A stretch of DNA of 18,497 nucleotides, from contig PJAB01000979.1 of assembly GCA_002887195.1 (NCBI GenBank), forward strand, positions 1 to 18,497, written 5' to 3'. How positions within the stretch are numbered: the stretch's first letter is position 1; every line of letters begins with the position of its first letter. Under the pieces are notes generated by a model. That model did no database searches. It was not told the DNA's origin and was given only the letters and a program-made list of their open reading frames with translations. The stretch comes from Chrysochromulina parva (Eukaryota; Haptophyta; Prymnesiales; Chrysochromulinaceae). Shown piece after piece: positions 7,944 through 15,930 of the stretch. The position numbers were made by a program, and so were the translations under genes.

Positions 7944-8259
7944 TAACCCTTACCCCTAAAAGGCTTTCCATCGCCATTGTGGACCCTGCTTAGGGTCGGC
8001 ACGCAAGTCAAGTGGACATTCATGAAGTGCGCCCCTTCACAGACGAGGTCCGGTCGGCGCGCTCTTGCGTGAACGGCCTGAAACGGCGTCGTTGTGTGAT
8101 GGCGCAATTCATCAGTGCGAGCGCTCGGGCTCACGAACTCGTCTGAAGGTGCCCGACGTGGACAGATGAGAGCCGAGCCGTCGGCCTGCCAACTCGGTCT
8201 ACACGACGCCTGACCGGCTGGCGCTCGGCTTGCTGCCCTCCGAACAGCTCCAAATGCCC
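7944..8259. promoter_or_regulatory. Divergent promoter region between JmjC gene and eEF2
   Basis: No gene is supported in these 316 bases. The region must carry start sites for both neighbours. No TATA-like or repeated motif was clear. Confidence 0.4.
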
Positions 8260-11200
8260 ATGGTCACCATTGCGCTCACGCTCCGCTGCCTCCACTCTCG
8301 CCGTGATCGCAGAGTCGAGCCCGCCTGCTAATTCACTCGAGCTGCTTCCAGAGCCATGGTTAATTGTACGCCGGCGCGCGCAACTAGGCGACGCATTGCT
8401 GCCACGGCTGCCGGAGCTCGTCCGCATGCCCGCGCGGGCTCGCCATGTTGCCCGAGGCCCCGGTTGTGGCCCAGCGACGAGCACGCTTTGAAGGCGCTGC
8501 CCGCGAGCGCGGCGAAGCGGCGCAGTCGCGCGCGGACAGGCGGCCTTACGGCTGCCGCTGCCGGCCGCGAGGCAAATGGCGCCGGATTCCCACGCCGGCC
8601 GGCCTCGCCCCCCCCCCCTCACACGCGCCGCTCGCTCCGCCCCCCCACGCACCCGTGCAGTCACCATCGAAGAGCTGCAGAAGATTCAGCGCAAGCCCCA
8701 CAACATCCGCAACATGTCGGTGATCGCGCACGTCGATCACGGCAAGTCGACCCTGACCGACTCGCTCCTGGCCGCCGCCGGCATCATCGCCGCCTCGTCG
8801 GCCGGCGACATGCGCGCGACCGACACCCGCCAGGATGAGCAGGAGCGCGGCATCACGATCAAGTCTACCGGCATCTCGCTCTTCTTCAAGGCGGAGGAGC
8901 ACTACAAGTTGCCCCCGCTGTCCGATGGCCCCGAGTTCATCATCAACCTCATCGACTCGCCCGGCCACGTCGACTTCTCTTCGGAGGTCACTGCCGCGCT
9001 TCGCGTCACCGACGGCGCGCTCGTCGTCGTCGACTGCGTCGAGGGCGTGTGCGTCCAGACCGAGACTGTGCTGCGCCAGGCCCTTGGCGAGCGCATCAAG
9101 CCCGTGATCACGGTGAACAAGCTCGACCGCGCCTTCCTCGAGCTCCAGCTCCCGTCGGAGGACATGTACATCGCGTTCGTCAAGCACTGCGAGAACGTCA
9201 ACGTGCTCGCGGCCACCTACAACGATGAGAAGCTGGGCGACGTGCAGGTCGACCCGACCAAGGGCACGATGGCCTTCTCGGCCGGCCTGCACGGGTGGGC
9301 GTTCACGCTCACCAAGTTCGCGCGCATGTACGCCAAGAAGTTCAACATCGACGTCGAGAAGATGATGGAGCGCCTCTGGGGCGACAACTTTTTCAACGCC
9401 AAGGAGAAGAAGTGGATCAAGCCGTCGGGTGGCGCGGCGCCGCCGCAGGGCGTCGAGCGTGCCTTTTGCATGTTCTGCCTCACGCCGATCGCCAAGGTGT
9501 TCAAGAACGCGATGGACGACAACCTCGAGGCGGTGCAGAAGATGCTTCAGGCGGTGGGCGTCACGCTCAACAAGGAGGACCTCGAGCTGCGCCAGAAGCC
9601 CCTGCTCAAGCGCTGCATGCAGAAGTGGCTGCCCGCGCACGATGCCCTGCTCGAGATGCTCGTGCAGCACCTGCCCTCGCCCGTGCAGTCGCAAAAGTAC
9701 CGCGTGGACACGCTGTACACGGGCCCCGTCGACGACATCTGGGCCGAGGGCATCCGCAAGTGCGACCCCGAGGGTCCGCTCATGATGTACATCTCGAAGC
9801 TTATCCCCACCCCCGACAAGGGCCGTTTCTACGCCTTCGGCCGCGTCTTCTCGGGCACCGTGCGCACGGGCGCCAAGGTGAAGATCATGGGCCCGAACTA
9901 CGTGCCGGGCAAGAAGGAGGATGTGTACATCAAGTCGATCCAGCGCACCATCTTGATGATGGGGCGCAAGACCGAGGCCGTCGAGGCGGTCACCGCGGGC
10001 AACACGTGCGGCCTCGTCGGTGTGGACCAGTACATCCTCAAGGCCGGTACCATCGCGGATGCCGAGGCGGACGCCTCGCACCCGATCGTGACCATGAAGT
10101 ACTCCGTCTCGCCCGTCGTGCGCGTCGCGGTCCAGCCCAAGAACCCGAACGATTTGCCCAAGCTCGTCGAGGGCCTCAAGCGCCTCTCCAAGTCGGACCC
10201 GCTCGTGCAGTGCTCGATGGAGGAGTCGGGCGAGCACATTATTGCGGGCTGCGGCGAGCTGCACATCGAGATCTGCCTCAAGGATCTGCAGGAGGACTTC
10301 ATGAACGGCGCGCCCATCATCATCTCCGACCCCGTCGTCTCGTACGTTGATTGCCACTGATGAGTGCCTTGCATGCAAGTGCCCACCACGGCCACCTCCT
10401 CCCTTTCCCCACAGGTACCGCGAGACGGTCAACGAGGAGTCGTCGCGCATCGTCATGGCCAAGTCGCCGAACAAGCACAACCGCATCTACTGCAAGGCCC
10501 TGCCGCTCGGCTACTCGACGGACGATGCCCAGACGCCCCTCGCGGAGGCCATCGAGTCCGGCGAGGTCGCCGCTGAGGGCGATGCCAAGGCGCGCACGCG
10601 CATCCTGGTGGACAAGTTCGGCTGGGACAAGGCGGCGACCCAAAAGATTTGGTGCTTCGGCCCCGACGGCACGGGCCCGAACATCGTCGTCGACGTGACC
10701 GTGGCGGTGCAGTACCTGAACGAGATCAAGGATTCGGTCGTGGCCGGCTGGCAGTGGGTGTGCAAGGAGGGCCCGCTCTGCGACGAGACGCTGCGTGACG
10801 TGATGATCCACATCCACGACGTCGTGCTGCACGCCGACGCGATCCACCGCGGCGGCGGCCAGATCATCCCGACCGCGCGCCGCGCCTTCCTCGCCGCCTG
10901 CTTGACCGCCGGCCCGCGCCTTCAGGAGCCCATCTTCCTCGTCGAGATTCAGTGCCCCGAGAACGCCATGGGTGGCGTCTACTCGTCGCTTAACCGCAAG
11001 CGCGGCACCGTCGTCGAGGAGATCAACCGCCCGGGCACGCCCCTCTACAACATCAAGGCGTACCTGCCCGTCTCCGAGTCCTTCGGCTTCACCCCCTTCC
11101 TTCGGCAGAACACGGCGGGCCAGGCCTTCCCGCAGATGGTCTTCCACCACTGGGAGACGATGCCGGCGGACCCCTTCAAGGACGAGAAGATCATCGAGGT

Positions 11201-11276
11201 GATCACCGCCGCGCGCAAGCGCAAGGGCCTCAAGGAGACGATGCCCCCCCTCTCGGAGTACGAGGACAAGCTGTAA
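8260..11276 (+). CDS. EEF2: Eukaryotic translation elongation factor 2
   Basis: GTPase that moves tRNA and mRNA through the ribosome after peptide transfer. Exons: ATGG at 8260-8263 (proposed), 8661-10341 and 10415-11276, giving 848 residues, normal for eEF2. Visible motifs are the P-loop AHVDHGKST at 24-32, switch [17 protein letters not shown]3 DSPGHVDF, G4 NKLD and the diphthamide loop [12 protein letters not shown] (His codon 10845-10847). It ends in EYEDKL-TAA. The second intron joins DPVVS to YRETVNEES, exactly the conserved eEF2 sequence. The start is less sure: coding homology begins at 8661 ([18 protein letters not shown]), and joining to ATGG at 8260 yields MVTIEEL, the expected N-terminus. 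The in-frame ATG at 8576 would instead add a 28-residue Pro/Arg-rich leader not typical of the family. Codon use is strongly GC-ending, as expected for high expression. Confidence 0.95.
8264..8660 (+). other. Proposed first intron of eEF2, bounded by a GTCACCATYG direct repeat
   Basis: GTCACCATTG follows ATG at 8260-8262, and GTCACCATCG spans 8660-8669 at the start of eEF2 homology. The repeat makes the boundary ambiguous: 8264-8660 gives an AG acceptor but a TC start, while 8263-8659 gives a GT start and a CA end. Both produce the same MVTIEEL protein. No canonical GT-AG solution with the right phase was found upstream. Confidence 0.45.
10342..10414 (+). other. Second intron of eEF2
   Basis: 73 nt, phase 2, GTACGT to TTTCCCCACAG, with a clear polypyrimidine tract and no tandem array. 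The intron starts GTAC and the next exon also starts GTAC. It is the most conventional intron in the window. Confidence 0.9.
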
Positions 11277-12195
11277 AGTCGTCCCAATTGGGGCCCCGAC
11301 GGGTTTGTCAGCTTCGTCCCTGCGCCGGCGGCTTTGGCTCTTTGGCGGTGGCGCCCAACATTCGCCCGACAGGCATGCTCTCCCGCTCGCGCGCCTCGGC
11401 GTGTGACGAAGCTGACGAGACCTCGGCCTGACGAACTACATGCACCCTGAGGTTCGTCACGCCGTGAGGTTTCGTCACTGAGGCTGGAGGGCCAGCGGCA
11501 CTGAGGACAGAGGGCTGGAGGTTGGGGCGGGCGAAGCGTGCGCGCCGTGTCGAGCGCGCAAGCGTGCGGCGTGCGAGGCCTGCGGGCGGGCGACGCGGGG
11601 GGACGTCGTGGGGGCGCCACGTTAGCGCCACGGACTCGCGCGCTTGAAACGGCGCGCTCGAAAGGCATGCCCAGGATACCGGAGAGGGCTCGGCGGCGGG
11701 CATGAGGGCCGCATCGGTGAGGGTTCGCAACCGTTACACGGCGACCGCTTGAAAAAGGTCGACCTGAAAGGTTTTATGTCATGGGCCGGCGGCAAGATGT
11801 GTGTCGTTGATTGTGTGCCGTCGTCTGCGCAGTGCGGTGGTCCAGAGACTCTCGCTCGGCTTTTGTCGAACACCGCACCCATGACCGCACTACACCAAAA
11901 CGCAAAAGACCAAATGGAATGACACCTCACACCGCGATTGCGCTAAAAATTATGATTAAAAGGAGTCGCGAGCGGAGCGGCGGGCTTCCACAAATGAGCA
12001 CTCAGTTTATTCACACACACGTCAAGTCAAGTCAAGTCTATACATAAACAACAGACAACCATACGGAAGCCTATCGAATGTGCTCCGGAAGCCAGCAGGG
12101 GAGGACGACTTGACTTGACTTGACTTGACTTGACACACACACGTTGTCGCGTCTGTCGTGTTCACACGAGACAAACTGACAAAGTGAAAGTCGAC
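11277..12195. other. Intergenic region between eEF2 and the PhyH gene
   Basis: 919 bases without a supported gene. It holds the eEF2 3' flank, with a 12-bp inverted repeat (GTCAGCTTCGTC 11307-11318, GACGAAGCTGAC 11405-11416) and several GTGACGAA/TTCGTCAC motifs to about 11480. The PhyH promoter and 5' UTR contain the pentanucleotide inverted repeat at 12021-12134. Base composition drops toward AT after about 11930. Confidence 0.5.
12021..12134. repeat. Inverted pentanucleotide arrays (GTCAA)n / (TTGAC)n
   Basis: GTCAAGTCAAGTCAAGTC at 12021-12038 faces a GACTT array of about 5.6 units at 12107-12134. The arms can pair over 18 bp with a 68-base loop, and ACAC runs flank both arms. The structure ends 62 bases before the PhyH start codon, so it may lie in the 5' UTR. 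Confidence 0.8.
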
Positions 12196-13981
12196 ATGGC
12201 GGCCTCCTGCGCCGACGGCAGCGACGACGACTTGCTGCAGCGCTTCATCGTCACCGGCTATGTTGTGCTGCCACCCAATCCATCGGTGCCCGCCAGCGCG
12301 CACGCGGATATCGCGTCCTCGGTGCTCGCGTGCGGATTCCAAGCGTCGGGTCGCCGGACACCTTATGGTTTGGCGATGCTTGACGGCGATGCCGCGGGCA
12401 ACAATCTGCTGCACGCGGCTCCGGCGCTGCGCGGCGAGCCGTGCCTCGCGTCGCCGGCACTGCACTCGGCGCTGCGTGTGCTTCTCGGCCGTGGCTACCG
12501 CTTGCATCCTCACTGCCGTGCGCACCTGCGAGAGCGCGGTGCGAAATCGACAATGTGGCACGTCGACGCGTACAAGGGCACGTCGTGGTCGAGCGGCCGG
12601 CAGCACGAGCCGCACTGGCTGATGATCATGTACTATCCACAGGCGACGAGCCTCTCGATGGGTCCGACCGAGCTGCTCCCAGGCTCGCAGTACTATCGTG
12701 GCGACTCGGACCGCGAGCACTACAGCCGAGGGCACATCCCGGACTTTTCGGAGCAGATGGCCGCGTGGGCTACGGTGCCGCACGCGCTCACATGCGCCGC
12801 GGGCACGATCGTCGTGATGCACTACGACCTGTGGCATCGAGCCCTCGAGAGCCACTCGATGCAGCCGCGTCTGATGCTCAAGTTCATCGCGTGCCGCACT
12901 GAGCCGCCACCGGCGCCGAGCGGTCCCCTGCCGCCGTGGCCACCGCTGTCGTCGACGGGAGTGCTCGACTTTCTCTTCCCGACGGCGGCTGCGGATGAGG
13001 CGCTGCTCGTCGGCGACGGCATCCTCCTCGGCACCAGCCAGGCTGCAGGCGCCGAGACGAGCGGCTCTGTGGAAGGCGACCCTAATTTGGACGGCATCCT
13101 CCTCGGCACCAGCGAGGCTGCAGGCGCCGAGACGAGCGGCTCTGTGGAAGGCGAACCTAATTTGGAAGGGCGCGTCTCGGTGGAAGGCGAGGCCGACGCG
13201 ACAGCAACCGGAGTGGTCAGCGCCGTCGTGGCACCAGCAACCGGAGCGGACAGCGCCGTCGTGGTACAGGCCGTGGGTGCTGGCGCCAAGGGCAGCAGTA
13301 CCAAGGGCAACAAGGGCGCCGCGGCAGGGGTGCCCCTGCCTGCAGAGGTGGCGACGGCCCTGGCCGTGCTTCTGCTTGCGTCTGATTGCGTCTGATTGCG
13401 TCTGATTGTGTCTGATTGTGTCTGATTGTGTCTGATTGTGTCTGATTGTGTCTGATTGCATCCCTCATCAGGTGGCGACGGCGCTGGCCGTGCTTCTCCG
13501 CGCCTCTTGCTGCACAGCTCAAGGTGAAGCGTCATGGTGGGCTGATTGCCTCTGATTGCCTCTGATGACCTCTGAGTGCGTCCCTCATCAGGTCAAGCGT
13601 CCTGGTGGGTCGGTAACGGCGCCGTGCGAGGGCGGGAAGGCGGTCACTCGGAATCTCGGCTCTTCGAGCTCACGATGGCGCAAGCCAAGGCGCTGCGCGG
13701 CGCTGATGGCGAGCTGCTGCCGCGCAGGCTCTTGCCTGATGTGATTGGCTGGCTGACGCCCCGCTGTGCCGCCGTGGTACGGGTGGTCGCTGCCGTGGAA
13801 CGCCGACGCGCCTTTGTGGAGGAGCGCCTCCCGATTTGGAAGTACGTGTGGGCATGGGCGCATGGCTACATGCATGCAGAGGTCATCAGAGGCAATCAGA
13901 GGCAATCAGCCCACCAGGACGCTTCACCATGGGCGCATGGCCACACGCGCACCCTTGGTGAAGCCAGCGGCGGCAGCGGCA

Positions 13982-14028
<47 letters not shown>

Positions 14029-15766
14029 AGCGGTGGAGGAGGAGGAGGTGGTGGAAGGGCTGATGAGGGTTGCAATCCTCACCTGCGACCGCCACTGCTC
14101 GCGTCCAAATTAAGGTCGCCTTCCACAGAGCTGCTCGCGGCACAGCTCCGCTCAGGGCCCGAGTGTGACTGTGAACGGCTCCGCTCAGGGCCCGATTCCA
14201 AATTAGGGTCGCCTTCCACAGAGCTGCTCGCGGCACGGCTCCGCTCAGGACCCGAGTCCAGCCGCCTTCGAGCTGCGTATGAGATTGCGGCGTCTCACGC
14301 TTCGTCAACTTTGGGCGAGTCGGCAGCGCATGCGGCGCTCATTGCGGCGCTGACTGATGAAACCACCTCGACGAGCTTGCGGCGCACTGCCATGTACGGC
14401 GCGCTTGCGGCGCAGGCCATCACACCCGAGGCGCTCCTCGAGCTGTTCACACGCAAGGGGGCGGGGGCGGGGGCGAGGGCGGGGACGGGGGCGGGGGCGG
14501 AGGCGGAGGCGGAGGCGAAGGCGGAGGCGCAAGGTCGAGCTCGGACCGAGATGGAGACGGAGGCGCAGCAAGCGGCGATGCGCGACGGAGGCTGGATGGC
14601 CGCCTCCCTCATCCGAGCGCTCGATGGCTTCGATGCGGAGCTGTTGCTTTCGGCACACCACTCCTCTTCAGAGGCTCGGTATGTCGCTTTGCTCGCATGT
14701 GTGCGTGGACGCCAGGTGGGTTGATTGCCTCTGATTGCCTCTGATGAACTCTGATTGCGGTCCTCCTCAGGCCTTGATTGCGTGTGTGCGTGGACGCCAG
14801 GTGGGCTGTGCGCCGCTGCTGCTACGCCTGGTCACCGAGCCTCCGATGCATGCGGTCGCCTCCGAGGCTCCGATGCATGCGGGCGCTGCCGACCGTTTCG
14901 TCAGCAGCGTCACGACGAGCCCGCTGACGAAACTGCATGCGTGCCCGCTGACGAAACTGCCCGCGAGCCCGCTGACGAAACTGCATGCGTGCCAGCTGAC
15001 GGAACTGCATGCGTGCCCGCTGACGAAACTGCATGCGTGCCCGCTGACGAAACTGCATGCGTGCCCGCTGACGGAACTGCCCGCGTGCCCGCTGACGAAA
15101 CTGCATGCGAGCGTCTCGGCGCGTCTCGTCGCGATCGAGGCCCTGGGCGCGCACGGCGCCGAGCCGCCGTACGCCCCCGCCGCCGTTGCGCAGCTGGCGG
15201 CCGTGGTGGCGAGCACGTGCGGTGAGGACGGCGGCGCGCGCGCCGTCGCGGCGCGTGCGCTTTCACAGCTGAGCGCCCGATCCATTGGGGGGACGCGAGC
15301 TTTGGCGGTGGCGGTGGGCGCTGCCGTGGGCGTCCTCAGCGTGGCGGTGCAGCTCGACCCCGATCGCTACGTGCGTGGGTTTGCGTCGGAGGCGCTCGCC
15401 AATGTGGCGGTGCTCGCCACGGTGCACGCGCAATCTCCCTCGGGCGAGGTGCCATCTCCGACGGAGCTCGCCACGGTGCACGCGCAATCTCCGTCGGGCG
15501 AGGTGCCATCTCCGGCGGAGCTCGAGGCGCTGACGGACACTTCGTGGCGCGCAGCCGAAGCGCTCCGTGCAAGCGGTTTAGCTGTGGAAGTGGACCACAT
15601 GCTGCACCAGCTGCAGGGCCAGATGCTACACACGTGTGCGTCGGCTCGAGGGATGCGGAACGGGGGCGCTCGCGACGACTCCATTATCGACCTGGCGCAC
15701 GATGCCGTGCGGTGGCTCTGCTGCAGAAGGCGGTGCCCGATCACGACGCCTGAGAACCCTTTCTAA
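12196..15766 (+). CDS. PhyH-type Fe(II)/2-oxoglutarate dioxygenase with C-terminal HEAT/ARM-like repeats
   Basis: Exons 12196-13347, 13472-13523, 13592-14715 and 14801-15766 join in phase to 1097 residues, or 957 if 13842-14261 is also an intron. Residues 1-235 are a phytanoyl-CoA dioxygenase-like domain. H122-x-D124 (MWHVDAYKG), distal H214 (HYDLWHRA) and R225 (RLMLKF) supply the iron and 2-oxoglutarate ligands, and PTELLPGSQYY is a typical family loop. A low-complexity linker follows, with a 25-residue unit repeated twice. The C-terminal half has helical repeats (RLRAAYEIAASHA, SLRRTAMYGALAAQA, SARLVAIEALGAHGA, ARAVAARALSQLSA, YVRGFASEALANVA) resembling HEAT/ARM. The dioxygenase probably modifies a small molecule or protein that the repeats help to bind, which is inference. 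One gene rather than two is favoured because every intron junction is phase-consistent and no new promoter gap appears. Start ATG is the first in frame; stop TAA 15764-15766. Confidence 0.7.
13015..13164 (+). repeat. 75-bp tandem duplication in the PhyH linker
   Basis: Two adjacent in-frame 75-bp copies (13015-13089, 13090-13164) encode DGILLGTSxAAGAETSGSVE plus G[DE]PNL. The last 28 nt of the unit (13064-13091) recur in inverted orientation at 14104-14131 and 14197-14224. Confidence 0.85.
13348..13471 (+). other. PhyH gene intron 1, flanked by exon duplication
   Basis: 124 nt, phase 0, GTGGCG to CCTCATCAG. Its first 26 nt match the next exon with one mismatch (GTGGCGACGGCCCTGGCCG / GTGGCGACGGCGCTGGCCG). 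The rest is about eight TGATTGCGTC / TGATTGTGTC 10-mers. Read-through stops at 13395. Confidence 0.8.
13524..13591 (+). other. PhyH gene intron 2, flanked by exon duplication
   Basis: 68 nt, phase 1, GTGAAG to CCTCATCAG. The first 18 nt match the next exon at 16 positions (GTGAAGCGTCATGGTGGG / GTCAAGCGTCCTGGTGGG). The body is TGATTGCCTC and TGATGACCTC units. A near-perfect antisense copy of 13524-13573 lies at 13878-13927. Confidence 0.8.
13853..13945. repeat. Antisense copy of intron 2 with flanking 18-nt direct repeats
   Basis: 13878-13927 is the reverse complement of 13524-13573 with one mismatch in 50. The insert is bracketed by CATGGGCGCATGGCTACA (13853-13870) and CATGGGCGCATGGCCACA (13928-13945), which differ at one base and resemble a target-site duplication. 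Confidence 0.85.
13966..14050 (+). repeat. (GGC)n trinucleotide run
   Basis: About 18 near-continuous GGC units with AGC interruptions, followed by GGA-rich sequence. In the host frame it would encode poly-Gly, in the next frame poly-Ala. It lies in the candidate 420-nt intron. Confidence 0.85.
14104..14224 (-). repeat. Two inverted copies of the PhyH linker sequence
   Basis: The 28-nt blocks at 14104-14131 (one mismatch) and 14197-14224 (exact) are reverse complements of 13064-13091. Each is followed by GCTCGCGGCA(C/A)(G/A)GCTCCGCTCAGG, making a second direct repeat of about 93 nt. Confidence 0.8.
14457..14532 (+). repeat. GC-rich hexamer-like coding repeat (Gly/Ala/Glu)
   Basis: A run of GCGGGG and GCGGAG units encodes GAGAGARAGTGAGAEAEAEAKAEA in the host frame, between two helical repeats. 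This is likely a loop expansion. Confidence 0.75.
14716..14800 (+). other. PhyH gene intron 3, within a duplicated junction
   Basis: 85 nt, phase 0, GTGGGT to GGACGCCAG. A block GTGTGCGTGGACGCCAGGTG covers both the exon-intron and the intron-exon junction. An alternative acceptor at 14770 (CCTCCTCAG) is also in frame and would repeat ten residues (AL[LI]ACVRGRQ). TGATTGCCTC units lie between. Confidence 0.7.
14918..15109 (+). repeat. 24-bp coding tandem repeat, eight units (CPLTKLHA)
   Basis: Eight units of CTGACGAAACTGCATGCGTG-type sequence encode octapeptides CPLTKLHA, CPLTELPA and CQLTELHA. They interrupt the helical repeat region between LLLRLVTEP and SARLVAIEALGA. Frame and residue pattern are well kept, which suggests recent expansion or selection. 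Confidence 0.9.
15413..15520 (+). repeat. 54-bp coding tandem duplication
   Basis: Two copies (15413-15466, 15467-15520), differing at two bases, encode LATVHAQSPSGEVPSP[TA]E. They lie in a loop between helical repeats and preserve the frame. Confidence 0.9.
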
Positions 15767-15930
15767 GTGTGGGAAGCGACGCGAGTGGCGCGAAACGTCC
15801 GAAACGACAACGGTATATCCTTCGGAGATCATCGCTCCATCGGCGGCACCGAGAGAGTCGTCATTTAATAGTTACTTTACTTATTATTCAGCGTCTATGA
15901 CGTGTGATTCGGTGTACCAACAACCAAAAA
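15767..15930. other. Convergent intergenic region
   Basis: 164 bases between the stop codons of the PhyH gene (plus) and the SLC30A9-like gene (minus). It includes an AT-rich stretch at about 15860-15900. Just past it, inside the last SLC30A9 exon, AAAATCAGG and CCTGATTTT can form a 9-bp stem (about 15927-15960). Confidence 0.5.

Larger units (their letters stand above)
13842..14261 (+). other. Candidate 420-nt in-frame intron, or low-complexity coding insert
   Basis: GTACGTG after GATTTGGAA at 13842 and CGAGTCCAG at 14261 would splice in phase 2 to give ERLPIWNRLRAAYEIAASHA, a smooth helix junction. The removed part holds an antisense intron copy, a (GGC)n run and inverted linker repeats, all atypical of conserved protein. 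Its length is a multiple of three without stops, so retention is also possible. Confidence 0.5.

Noticed and set aside
9295..10350. 351-codon plus-strand frame within eEF2
   Set aside because: It is a +1/+2 frame shadow of eEF2 with no recognisable motifs.
8546..10486. 646-codon open frame on the minus strand
   Set aside because: It is exactly antisense to eEF2, and its Arg/His/Asp/Leu-rich composition is what GC-biased third positions of the plus-strand gene would produce. eEF2 motifs on the plus strand are unmistakable.
13766..14113. Poly-Ala protein in the +2 frame over the GGC run
   Set aside because: It ends at a stop soon after the run, does not connect in phase to the helical-repeat exons, and comes from the trinucleotide repeat.
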